From the NCBI RefSeq assembly GCF_913054185.1, contig NZ_CAJXIV010000009.1:1-64000 (forward strand): a stretch of DNA of 64,000 bases. Direction: 5' to 3'. The notes beneath the pieces were generated by a model. That model was not told the origin of the DNA. It did no database searches and was given only the letters and a program-made list of their open reading frames with translations. The translations under genes and the position numbers were made by a program. Positions within the stretch are counted from its first letter, which is position 1; the number at the start of each line of letters is the position of its first letter. The DNA comes from an uncultured Shimia sp. (GTDB lineage: Bacteria; Pseudomonadota; Alphaproteobacteria; Rhodobacterales; Rhodobacteraceae). Positions 27,486-35,865 of the stretch are shown here, one piece after another.

Positions 27486-28177
27486 ACCTGCCCCACCTTC
27501 TTGGCAATGCGACGCGCAAGCACTTCAGACAGAATTAACGCTCCCGCAGCAACAATGATGCTCACAACCACAAGCCGCATCGCCGCGGTCTCTCCGCCGG
27601 GCACCTGCAAGAACGCGTAGATTGCACTTGGCAAGGTCCGCGTTTGGCCGGGAATATTGCTGACAAATGTGATGGTTGCCCCAAATTCGCCCATCGCTTT
27701 GGCAAACGCGAGCACCATTCCGGCCAGCAAGCCTGGCAACATCAACGGCAATGTGACCGTCGCAAACACCCACAAGCGCGATGCCCCCAACGTGGCAGCC
27801 GCCTGCTCCAGCTTGGGATCAGTCGCCTCGATTGAAAGCCGGATCGAGCGCACCAACAGAGGAAACGCCATAACGGCTGCCGCCAAGGCTGCCCCCGTCC
27901 AACGAAAGGCAAACACCACACCGATTTCTTTAAGCGCGCTGCCAATAAACCCCTGCGTGCCAAATGTCACCAGCAACAGATACCCGGTTGCAACCGGTGG
28001 AAGTACAAGCGGCAAGTGCACCAAAACGTTAACAAATTGCTTACCGAAGAAGTCCCAGCGCGCGAGTGCGTAGGCGACAAAAACTCCCGGCAATACAGCC
28101 CCCAACATTGCCCAAAATGCCACTTTCAGAGACAGCCCCACTGCGGCCCATTCCTGCGGCCCCAACCACTCGGTCAT
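27482..28177 (-). CDS. modB: Molybdate ABC transporter permease
   Basis: The 231-residue inner-membrane protein has five to six helices. VHLPLVLPPVATGYLLLVTFG is the ModB signature, and LPLMLPGLLAGMVLAFAKAMGEFGATITFVSNIPGQT is the conserved ABC-interaction EAA loop with the ModB GEFGAT motif. It lies between modA and modC, overlapping both by four bases. Confidence 0.96.
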   Translation of the reverse strand: MTEWLGPQEWAAVGLSLKVAFWAMLGAVLPGVFVAYALARWDFFGKQFVNVLVHLPLVLPPVATGYLLLVTFGTQGFIGSALKEIGVVFAFRWTGAALAAAVMAFPLLVRSIRLSIEATDPKLEQAAATLGASRLWVFATVTLPLMLPGLLAGMVLAFAKAMGEFGATITFVSNIPGQTRTLPSAIYAFLQVPGGETAAMRLVVVSIIVAAGALILSEVLARRIAKKVGQV

Positions 28178-28962
28178 TGTGTACCCTCCAACACAACAAA
28201 CCCACGATTGGCAAAGGCGTCTTTTGCCGCATCGCTTTCCATATAGTCCATAAATTCAACCACTTCAGGCCGATCTTGCCCCGTTATCACGGCGGCAGGG
28301 TAAACAATCTCACTGTGCAAACCCGCCGAGAACCGGGCGACAATCCGTACACGATCATTCACCGCTGCATCCGTGGCATACACTATCCCTGCGGCCACTT
28401 CACCCAGTGCAACCAGCGCCAAGGCCGCACGTACATTATCTGTTTCAACCACTTTGGGTCGAGTAGCCTCCCAGAGCCCAAGGGATTGCAAAACCTCTTT
28501 GCCGTAAATGCCCGCGGGCACCGCCTCAACCAGAGCCATCGCCAGTTTACCAGTCTTTAATAATTCGGACAATTCACTGCTATCCGTCACATCGGAATTG
28601 ACCGCCGCATCTGCTGGAACCACAAGCACCAACTCATTGCCAAATATCGTGCTTTGGGAATTTTCGGCCAGCAAGCCTTTGTCGTCCAAGTACGTCATCC
28701 AATTGACATTTGCCAACATTACCACATCCACAGGCGCCCCGTATGCGATCTGCCGCGCCAAGGTGGAAGATCCGGCAAACGAAGCGGTGACCATATGTCC
28801 GCTTTTCTCTTCAAACCGGGAAATTATGTCTGAAACCGCTTCATGTAAGCTGGCGGCGGCAAAAATGCTGATCTGTTCAGCCCGGATAGGCGACACAGCC
28901 GCGCCGAAGATGCCGGTCGCCAGAACGAGTACAGAGAGATAAGACCGCAGCATGGAACCCAT
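28174..28962 (-). CDS. modA: Molybdate-binding periplasmic protein
   Basis: The 262-residue protein has a signal peptide (YLSVLVLATGIFGAAVSPIRA) followed by QISIFAAASLHEAVSDIISRFEEKSG, the ModA beginning with the oxyanion-binding Ser. FAGSSTLARQIAYGAPVDVVMLANVNWM is the second ligand loop, and VALGEVAAGIVYATDA the third. The start may be the ATG at 28962 or at 28953. It binds molybdate or tungstate in the periplasm for ModBC, supplying molybdenum-cofactor enzymes. Confidence 0.95.
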   Translation of the reverse strand: MGSMLRSYLSVLVLATGIFGAAVSPIRAEQISIFAAASLHEAVSDIISRFEEKSGHMVTASFAGSSTLARQIAYGAPVDVVMLANVNWMTYLDDKGLLAENSQSTIFGNELVLVVPADAAVNSDVTDSSELSELLKTGKLAMALVEAVPAGIYGKEVLQSLGLWEATRPKVVETDNVRAALALVALGEVAAGIVYATDAAVNDRVRIVARFSAGLHSEIVYPAAVITGQDRPEVVEFMDYMESDAAKDAFANRGFVVLEGTQ

Positions 28963-28989
28963 TGTGTCCAGACAAGTTTATTGCCTGCA

Positions 28990-29018
28990 TAGGCCTAGCC
29001 AATGTAGGCCAACCTACG
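28990..29018. promoter_or_regulatory. Paired palindromes upstream of modA
   Basis: TAGGCCTA (28990-28997) and TGTAGGCCAACCTACG (29003-29018) lie 28-56 bases before the modA start. They are not the TATATA-type ModE box. They may be the operator of an unseen molybdate regulator; position is the only support. Confidence 0.3.
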
Positions 29019-29163
29019 CAAGGGCTTTGCGCCCCGTCCGGACATTCAGGATGCCCCCCCCTTGCGAGGCAAATCCATGAACGATCGTTCATCCGATGCC
29101 AATACACATGTCAAACCCGACAGCCAAAGCGCTCGCGGCCTTTGCCGAACGCCAACCGAGACC

Positions 29164-30762
29164 TTACGGCTGCGACACATGCCCAGCCCCTGTGCGCGAC
29201 AACAAAGCTGGCAGCGCCGCGGACACAAAATACCGCGACAACAGTTGATACTCTTCCACTGACGCCTGCCCCGACAACGCTGTACCTTGGCGTGCCACCG
29301 TACCGGCGGCGGCCATTTCGGCCTCCAATTCTGCCAGAATTTGATCCACCATCGCGTTTTCAAACAAAACATGCGACGGTGTTGCAGCAATTTCTGTCTC
29401 GGTGCTTTGCACTGGAATTGCGCCAACCTGAGAGGGTTTGGCCCCATTGTTTGGATTCGCCAGCAAAATTGCCTGCGCTGTCTGTGCATCAAATCCCAGG
29501 TGTTGAACCAAATAGGTCATGCGGGCGCTGTTCTGATCCTGATCTGGCGCAGAAGAACCCGACATCGCGCCGTCTGGTCCCGGATTGCCCAAATGCACTT
29601 GCGGAGCTGAGTTGCTTAATGCGGCAAACACACCTGGTGCATTGGGCTGGAATTGAGACACCCGCACCTGCAGCCGCTCCATCGCCTCAAACAGCTTGTT
29701 CAACTCGGCCTGCGATGGTGGGCCAATAGGCTCAGCACCTTGCTGCGAAAACTGCTCCGAGGGTCTGGCACGCATCGTGCCCGCCTCTTGTGCCTCAACA
29801 AACAAGTCTTTCAACGTGGCCAATTCTCGTCGCAAAGTTTCAGCATCTAGCACGTTTGGTGCATCCGCATTGTAGGGTGACAGTACCGGCTGGATCGTCA
29901 ATGGTTGCACTTGCAGGGGCGGAAGAGTGTTGCTTTGCACCAAGGTGGTCTGCGGCGCTTGCGCAGAGTACGTGAGTGGGGCAGCCGAGGTTGCCGGCGC
30001 AATCCCGGTTGTCATTGGGGTTCCGTACCCCGGCGCAACCACTTGCGGCTGTGGCATCGGAGAGTTCCACGCCGCCGGTTGTGTCATTCCCCCAGCGCTC
30101 TCTGCATTTGGCACGGGCCACCCTCTTGGCAACACCGAATAATCCTGCCGCGCGGCAATCCATCGCAAATAGGCTGTAACAGCCGAAAACCCTTTGAGCG
30201 ACACCCGCCCAACTTCGGTGGCCCCCCGCCGGGTGCTCAGCTCCCCACCCGCGCCCAAAAGCAATTCAAGTTGCACATCTAATGGCTGTAAGATGCGCTC
30301 TGGCACCTGTATCTCCGAGACGCCCTCAGACACATAAAACATGTCGCCAGCCAACGCGTGTTCCAGTCGCATCTGCAGCTGCCCCCGCTCCGTCAGGAAC
30401 ACCTCAAGCCCGTCTTTACGCGCCGCACACGCAAAGGTGCGCGGTCGGCAGATCACCTCAAACACGTCCACATCCAACCGCGGCGTAGGGGCAAACCGCG
30501 CGTACCCGTCTGGGTCAAACCGAAAATACACCCCTTGCACCAACCCTTCTTGAAAGCTGGGCCAGCCAAACGCGCCCCGCAGCGCCTGTCGCGCCTCCCG
30601 CGCGCCAATCGCAAAAGGAATGGCCGTATCCAGGATGGCATTTTCCGAGGCAAACGCCTCAGCGCTCCGATCCTGACCCAATGCTGGTTGCGCCGCCACA
30701 AAGGACGCGGCGCCGGTCGAAGCGGCCAAGGAGAGAATTAGTACCTGCATGGTATGTCGCAT
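29164..30762 (-). CDS. Exported protein of unknown function in polysaccharide cluster
   Basis: The 532-residue protein begins MRHTMQVLILSLAAS, a signal peptide with cleavage near AQPALGQ. The first 200 residues are an ordered domain (ALRGAFGWPSFQEGLVQGVYF, then LDVDVFEVICRPRTFACAA with two Cys that may pair). The middle, about 210-300, is low-complexity Pro/Gln/Ala/Thr. A short coiled coil (LNKLFEAMERLQVRVSQF) follows, then a helical C-terminal domain. No family is recognised. It starts on the last base of the upstream DUF3131 stop (TAATG), so the two are translated together. A periplasmic or cell-surface role in polysaccharide handling is inference. Confidence 0.75.
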   Translation of the reverse strand: MRHTMQVLILSLAASTGAASFVAAQPALGQDRSAEAFASENAILDTAIPFAIGAREARQALRGAFGWPSFQEGLVQGVYFRFDPDGYARFAPTPRLDVDVFEVICRPRTFACAARKDGLEVFLTERGQLQMRLEHALAGDMFYVSEGVSEIQVPERILQPLDVQLELLLGAGGELSTRRGATEVGRVSLKGFSAVTAYLRWIAARQDYSVLPRGWPVPNAESAGGMTQPAAWNSPMPQPQVVAPGYGTPMTTGIAPATSAAPLTYSAQAPQTTLVQSNTLPPLQVQPLTIQPVLSPYNADAPNVLDAETLRRELATLKDLFVEAQEAGTMRARPSEQFSQQGAEPIGPPSQAELNKLFEAMERLQVRVSQFQPNAPGVFAALSNSAPQVHLGNPGPDGAMSGSSAPDQDQNSARMTYLVQHLGFDAQTAQAILLANPNNGAKPSQVGAIPVQSTETEIAATPSHVLFENAMVDQILAELEAEMAAAGTVARQGTALSGQASVEEYQLLSRYFVSAALPALLSRTGAGHVSQP

Positions 30763-32450
30763 TAGAAATCAGCCTTCTCTTGTACTGAATGACGCAAAGC
30801 CGGCAGCCAGTCGTCTTTCTGGGGGGGATCCGGATAATGGCGCAGCAATCGTATGTCTTGATCGCGGAACGCGGTGTACCAGACCTCAGTGTCGCCCGTG
30901 TAAGGCGTCAAAATTGTGCCCTGCACCTTGTGCAATAAGGCGGTGAGAATAATGCCATTGTTGTTGGCCGTAAAAATGCCAACCCGTCCCTGCCCGCGCT
31001 CATAGAGCCCTTCGTACATGCCATTTTCCGGGTCGTAGAGCTCGATCATCGCCTCATAGAGCACATCGGTGTACTCGGTCTCCCATAAGGCCCAGAGACC
31101 CAGCGCCGCCTTGGCCGCCACTGCGGAATGATCCGGGACGTAGTCGCCGCGTGGCGTCACAGTGTTCCACGGGTAGCCGTCTGAAAAAATTGTATCGTAG
31201 GTGAAATACGGCGGCCCTTTGACATTGTGTTCTGAACGCGCGGTCATAAACCCGGTCTGACGCCAACGGTTTTCCTGCACCTGATAGATCCGATCGGCAA
31301 ACTCGGCGCGCCACCCATCGGTATGCACCCACTCCGGGCTGCTGTCGTCATGTGGGAGATCAAAGCCCAGCTCCAACCCGTCTTGCAGGTAACTCTCTGT
31401 CACCACATAGTTTTGGGAGTGAAAAATCCGAGGGTCGCGGCCATCATACGGCACTTGAATACCAAAAATGGACGCTGTCAAAAACGGCTCGGCACGATGG
31501 GCCAATCGCGGCCGAAACCCCCAGAGCGCAAAACCTTTGGCTGCATATTCCTCATACCCCAGCCGTCCTTCTTGGGCATAGACCGTCTCATCTGTTTCCT
31601 TGTCGACATAAGCGCCAAACATAAGCCCTTCGTCGTCAATCACATTGCGAAAATCCCACTTCAGAAGCACGGAATCGATGGTGTTGGCCAAATAGGGGTA
31701 GCGATTTTTGTAAATCCGCATCCACACAAGAAAGCGCCCGATATCCAGTGCGGAAAATCCAATTTCACCCGGCTTATTGGTATAATCCACTTTTGCGCCG
31801 GTTTTGGTGTGATACACTTTGTTGGGCATCTCTTTGCGAAACAAATCCAAACCCTTGATGGTCGTCAACAACTGCGTGATGCGGCGGTCAAATTCTGGCT
31901 TTTCAATGAGGCACAACTCATAAGCGCTGACCAACCCTGCCATATAAGACGCGGTGTCCCACAGCGTGGTGGAGGGATAATTGCCCACGGAATTAGCCAA
32001 GCCGGTGGACTCCTGCGTAAACTGTTCAAAATAGTGCCACGCGACCTGCGCCGCTCGCAGGTCGCGCTCGTTTAGGAACCCACGGCGGCTGCGGTACTTG
32101 CGCACGTAAGCGTTGTGCTTGTCATAGCCATGCGGGGCGTTCTCCCCCCGCCGAAGGTCGTCAAAGAAGTCCGCAGGCATGTCGCACATGCGCGGTGGCT
32201 TTTCACGGCGTCGCTCATCGATGACCATACTACTGGTGACGCTGGGCAAATTTCCTCTCATAAGGGCGGGGATTTCATCCAACGCGCCCCCGGCTATGAT
32301 CGGAATGACCTCGTCTTCCTGAGCCAGAAACACACGGCGCGCAGACACGCCCACTGCGTAACTCGCCCCGGTGATACACACCACCACAAGACAGAACATC
32401 AAGACACCCACAATCGGGGCTCGCTTGCTGGAACCAACAGCACTCTTCAT
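30762..32450 (-). CDS. Membrane-anchored DUF3131 protein (large paralogue)
   Basis: The start is placed at the ATG at 32450 (MKSAVGSSKRAP) with GGAG eight bases upstream, giving 562 residues. One membrane helix (VGVLMFCLVVVCITGASYAVG) anchors it, with the body outside. From about residue 125 the DUF3131 fold follows: AWHYFEQFTQESTGLANSVG, then TLWDTASYMAGLVSAYEL, ALDIGRFLVWMRIY, EGRLGYEEYAAKGFALWG, and near the end NNNGIILTALLHK. It looks like the (alpha/alpha)6 barrel of glycoamylase-like enzymes. Conserved acidic residues are present but the catalytic pair cannot be assigned. A polysaccharide lyase, hydrolase or epimerase role is inference. Confidence 0.85.
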   Translation of the reverse strand: MKSAVGSSKRAPIVGVLMFCLVVVCITGASYAVGVSARRVFLAQEDEVIPIIAGGALDEIPALMRGNLPSVTSSMVIDERRREKPPRMCDMPADFFDDLRRGENAPHGYDKHNAYVRKYRSRRGFLNERDLRAAQVAWHYFEQFTQESTGLANSVGNYPSTTLWDTASYMAGLVSAYELCLIEKPEFDRRITQLLTTIKGLDLFRKEMPNKVYHTKTGAKVDYTNKPGEIGFSALDIGRFLVWMRIYKNRYPYLANTIDSVLLKWDFRNVIDDEGLMFGAYVDKETDETVYAQEGRLGYEEYAAKGFALWGFRPRLAHRAEPFLTASIFGIQVPYDGRDPRIFHSQNYVVTESYLQDGLELGFDLPHDDSSPEWVHTDGWRAEFADRIYQVQENRWRQTGFMTARSEHNVKGPPYFTYDTIFSDGYPWNTVTPRGDYVPDHSAVAAKAALGLWALWETEYTDVLYEAMIELYDPENGMYEGLYERGQGRVGIFTANNNGIILTALLHKVQGTILTPYTGDTEVWYTAFRDQDIRLLRHYPDPPQKDDWLPALRHSVQEKADF

Positions 32451-32633
32451 CAAACACACTCCAAACGGAATACATCCATATAAACCGAAAATGGTTAAGA
32501 ATTGGCAACTTCGATATTATCCCCATAAATTAACGATATTGGACAAAATAAGAACAAAAAATAAAACGCAAACACCTCCTTAACCTAAGATCGATATTCT
32601 TTCCATGTTCTTTGAGTAACCGGGTATTGTTTT
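32451..32633. promoter_or_regulatory. Divergent AT-rich promoter with three CGATATT repeats
   Basis: The 183 bases between the DUF3131 and ABC genes are markedly AT-rich compared with neighbours. CGATATT occurs three times on the plus strand (32512, 32534 and 32592), and TTAACC lies at 32580. No ORF fits. Confidence 0.5.
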
Positions 32634-34607
32634 ATGTCTCATGATCGCGCGCTGCCTGACCTACCCCTGGATGCCATTGGCACCGTTTCAAATGAGCCAA
32701 GTGCCTTTCGGGATCGTACGGTGCCCATGTGGACCCATGGGGTGTCATTTCTGTTTTCGTTTGGTGGCGGCATATGCCTCCTCGCAGTCGCTATTTTTGT
32801 TGTGTTTTTTTACGAACTTGTGGCGCAGGAGGGGCAACGCATTCTTGCGGTTTTACTTGCCTTGGGGACCGTGGTGCCAATCCTGGGCATTCTGATTTTT
32901 GATGTTGGACACGCCCGGGCGTTATCCGGCTACCGCCACATCCGAAAGCGCAACGCCGTGACCGGTCAGGCCCTTGTTGCGGTGCTGGCGGGAGGGGTGT
33001 TTGGCTTTCTGCACCCGTTGATGGCAGCCCCCTTTGTTATCGGTGGTGTATTGAGCTGGCTTCTGTGTAGCATGGCCGCCCGATGGACCCGCCGCGAACC
33101 CATGTGGGAGTTTTTGCCACAAGAGGCCGCCAGCTTCCTGTCCGGGCGAGATCAAAGAGCCATTGATTTGGCAAACGCCGCCCGCGGCGACAGCGCAGTA
33201 CTGGAAGGGCTGCAGAAAGTGCTGAGCCTTGGTGCGCTTATCGCAGGTTTTGCTGTGGCCAGCTGGCTCTCCGCCAACGAGGTCATCAACATCGCGGCCA
33301 TCGCCACCATTGCGTTGGTGACATATTGGTCTGTGGACGCGTTTTTTGCCTATTTCCGCCAACGCTCCGTGGCAGATCCCGAACGCTTTGGCCGCGCCGA
33401 AGAGGTTGTGCTTTTACCCCCACCCTATTCTGCGGACCCGGAAGGGGACAACACCGCGCTTGTAGTGCACCATTTATCTGTTCGTACCGCGAACGGAGCG
33501 TCCCTTCTGTCCGATGTGTCCTTTCGCGTTGAGCCGGGCGAGGTGATTGGCCTCTCCGGCGACAGCTTTTCCGGCAAATCCCTTTTGATGCAGGCCCTGC
33601 ACGCGCCACATGACCTTACCGGATTACAGGTTGAAGGATATGTCGCCTTGCAAGGCGCCTCTCTTTGGGGGCGCACTGGCAAAGACCGCCCCGTCCAAAG
33701 TGTGATGGTGCCTCCGGGCACTCTGGCGGTGCCGGGTGGCGGCGCGGCAAACCTATCCTGCTTTTGCGGAGACGCGCACTTGGACCGAGCCCGCAAAGCC
33801 CTGCAATCTTTGGTCTTTACCGCGGACACCGTGTCTCGAATTCTCAATGCATCCGATGTACGCCATCTCTCTCGCACGGAGCAAAAAGCCTTGTCTCTGG
33901 CACGCGCATTGGCACTGCGCCCTGGGCTATTTTTGATCGACCGCCCCGAGGATGGTGCCAGCGAAAGCTTGCTTGCGGCCCTTGGTGACCGACTGCGCTC
34001 TGAGGCCCGACTGGGCCATACCACATTGCTCGCCACCGAAAACCGCCAGCTCCTGGAACGCTGCGACCGCTTGTTAATGATGCAAAACGGGCGCGTGATT
34101 GAATTTGCCTCAACTGCAGAAATCCGGGCCCGATTGTCTTCCGGTTGGAGCCGTTTTGTCACCACACGAGAGCTGGACAATGAAGAGGCACTGGATGCCT
34201 GGCTGTGTAGCCAATTTCGCCGCGACGGGGACGAAGGAAACCGCCGCGCGGTCTGTATGGTTGCCAATGAAATGCTGGCGGTGGCCTGCCAGGCGCCAAG
34301 CGATAACAATCTCCACGCCGACGACGTCTCGTTTGAATTCAAACACTTTGTGGGACAGTGCCAGCTGCGCTTGATTGACCCTCGCCTGGCTCTGTCCTCT
34401 GGCGCCATGCAAAAAGCCCGGGTCGCCGCGGACACCTCCGTCGAAGGCGAGCGTTTGTCGCCACTTGCCAAAATCATGCGCGACAGCCTCGAAGTCGAAA
34501 CCGGTGGCGAAGAAGGGCATGGCTATCTTCAGGTCACAATGAAGACCTATGATCCTCGGCTGCAGGAAAACCGCAAAGGGCATGCCGATGCACCGTCCCA
34601 AACTTGA
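32634..34607 (+). CDS. Membrane ABC protein with degenerate ATPase motifs
   Basis: The 657-residue protein has about six membrane helices in residues 35-240 (for example ICLLAVAIFVVFFYELV and GALIAGFAVASWLSANEV), then an ABC domain (about 270-490) and a C-terminal domain of about 165 residues. Walker A is normal (SGDSFSGKSLL), but the Q loop reads VMVPPG, the signature reads LSRTEQ, Walker B is LFLIDRPED with Arg for the catalytic Glu, and the H loop has TEN instead of TH. ATP may bind but hydrolysis should be poor. The last domain, with ANEMLAVACQ, faintly recalls an RsbW/HATPase fold. Its stop overlaps the HlyD-like gene, which implies an exporter pair, probably for the polysaccharide. Confidence 0.7.
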   Translation: MSHDRALPDLPLDAIGTVSNEPSAFRDRTVPMWTHGVSFLFSFGGGICLLAVAIFVVFFYELVAQEGQRILAVLLALGTVVPILGILIFDVGHARALSGYRHIRKRNAVTGQALVAVLAGGVFGFLHPLMAAPFVIGGVLSWLLCSMAARWTRREPMWEFLPQEAASFLSGRDQRAIDLANAARGDSAVLEGLQKVLSLGALIAGFAVASWLSANEVINIAAIATIALVTYWSVDAFFAYFRQRSVADPERFGRAEEVVLLPPPYSADPEGDNTALVVHHLSVRTANGASLLSDVSFRVEPGEVIGLSGDSFSGKSLLMQALHAPHDLTGLQVEGYVALQGASLWGRTGKDRPVQSVMVPPGTLAVPGGGAANLSCFCGDAHLDRARKALQSLVFTADTVSRILNASDVRHLSRTEQKALSLARALALRPGLFLIDRPEDGASESLLAALGDRLRSEARLGHTTLLATENRQLLERCDRLLMMQNGRVIEFASTAEIRARLSSGWSRFVTTRELDNEEALDAWLCSQFRRDGDEGNRRAVCMVANEMLAVACQAPSDNNLHADDVSFEFKHFVGQCQLRLIDPRLALSSGAMQKARVAADTSVEGERLSPLAKIMRDSLEVETGGEEGHGYLQVTMKTYDPRLQENRKGHADAPSQT

Positions 34608-35760
34608 TCTTCACCCGCCGCGCAGCCTCAATCCCTTGCAATGGATGTGGGTGTTATGGGCGCTTTTGGCGACAAGCCTTTTGGTGATCAGCGCTTGGGC
34701 TTTTGCCGCCCGCTTTCCGGTACAGTCCGCGCGCAGTGTCGTTGGCTCCTTTGAAAGCCAAACGCCCTCTGTTGACGTGGTTTTGCCGGCTGGCGTCACT
34801 CTGACAGAAGTTCTGATTATTGATGGTGATCAAGTTGTTGCAGGGCAAAAGCTCGCGAGACTGGACCAAATTGCGCTCCATGAGCTGCTCCACCGACTGC
34901 GCGCAGATCTCGCGGAAAATGCAGCCGAAAGCACGTGCTGGCGGGATCCCTCCCTCCCCCCCGCAAGCTCCGGAGAAGCGCTCTCGACAGCGCTGCAGTC
35001 CTGTCACAACGCCAAACGTCACCAGCAACTGGCGCGGGAGCAACTGATGCACCGCCGCTTTAGCCTGCAACGCGAAACCGCGCTTGCCGTGCGCGAACTG
35101 GTCTTGCGCGCAAAAAATACGCCAGCGTCTGTGCAAAAAATCCTGATGCTGCGTGCCGCGGTGGAGCGGGAAACCCTCAACAGTGTGGTGCGCGATGTGG
35201 AGTTTGAATTGGCTGACCTTATTCAATCTCAAGAGGCCAGTCGTCTGCAGCAGCTAACTGCGTTGGAGGCGGACTCCGCTGCCTTGCACACTCGCTTGCT
35301 GTCTCTGGAAGAGATCGCCGCGGATCCATGGCTCTACGCCCCACAGGGCGGGCGGATCGAGCGCCTCCGCCGGCTGCCGGACACCGCCGGGCGGGCTTGG
35401 AATGTCACTTTGGCGCAAATTCAAACAGACGCCCCCAATACGTATCAAGCCCGGTTTGTGATCCCGATGTCAGAAGCGGACACCCTCCATGTTGGGGATC
35501 CGTTGTTTGTCACCCTGGCAGGTATACCGGTGCCGCAAAACCGCTTTCCAGCCCGCGTGCAAACCATCAAGAGCATGGGCACCAACGCAAGCAACACCAG
35601 CGAAGTGCTTGTGCGCCTGTCCACGCCAAACCAACAAACACAAGACGCGCTGCGCACCCTGCCTGCAGGCACACGCTCTTCCATGCAGGTCGACCTGCCA
35701 GCGCAACAGCTTGGTAGCCTCTTAAGCGCGGCAACTGACCGCCTGACACAGTCGTTTTAG
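34588..35760 (+). CDS. HlyD-like membrane fusion / periplasmic adaptor protein
   Basis: I start at the ATG at 34588 (MHRPKLDLHPPRSLN), seven bases after AAAGGG, giving 390 residues and a 20-base overlap with the ABC gene. One membrane helix (WVLWALLATSLLVISAWAFAA) is followed by a biotinyl-lipoyl-like half (LPAGVTLTEVLIIDGDQVVAGQKLARLD), a long helical hairpin (about 110-260, with LHELLHRLRADLAEN and QQLTALEADSAALHTRLLSLEE), and a beta-barrel tail (VGDPLFVTLAGIPVPQNRFPARV). This is the adaptor topology of type I secretion and of alginate/cellulose-type export. No outer-membrane TolC partner is encoded nearby. Confidence 0.82.
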   Translation: MHRPKLDLHPPRSLNPLQWMWVLWALLATSLLVISAWAFAARFPVQSARSVVGSFESQTPSVDVVLPAGVTLTEVLIIDGDQVVAGQKLARLDQIALHELLHRLRADLAENAAESTCWRDPSLPPASSGEALSTALQSCHNAKRHQQLAREQLMHRRFSLQRETALAVRELVLRAKNTPASVQKILMLRAAVERETLNSVVRDVEFELADLIQSQEASRLQQLTALEADSAALHTRLLSLEEIAADPWLYAPQGGRIERLRRLPDTAGRAWNVTLAQIQTDAPNTYQARFVIPMSEADTLHVGDPLFVTLAGIPVPQNRFPARVQTIKSMGTNASNTSEVLVRLSTPNQQTQDALRTLPAGTRSSMQVDLPAQQLGSLLSAATDRLTQSF

Positions 35761-35788
35761 CTCGCCAGCCACCCCACCCGTGATTTGA

Positions 35789-35829
35789 CAATAGAAAAGC
35801 CCCGGAACCACACCGGAGCTTTTCTATTG
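35789..35829. terminator. Bidirectional terminator
   Basis: CAATAGAAAAGC...CCGG pairs with CCGG...GCTTTTCTATTG (stem about 16 bp, one mismatch) between the convergent HlyD-like and DUF3131 genes. Confidence 0.85.
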
Positions 35830-35865
35830 CAGCACTTTTCTTGCCCTTAGGATTTGCGACCGCCG

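Noticed and set aside
29062-29262. 66-residue plus-strand ORF upstream of modA
   Set aside because: Overlaps the end of the 532-residue gene in antisense and shows no domain or start signal.
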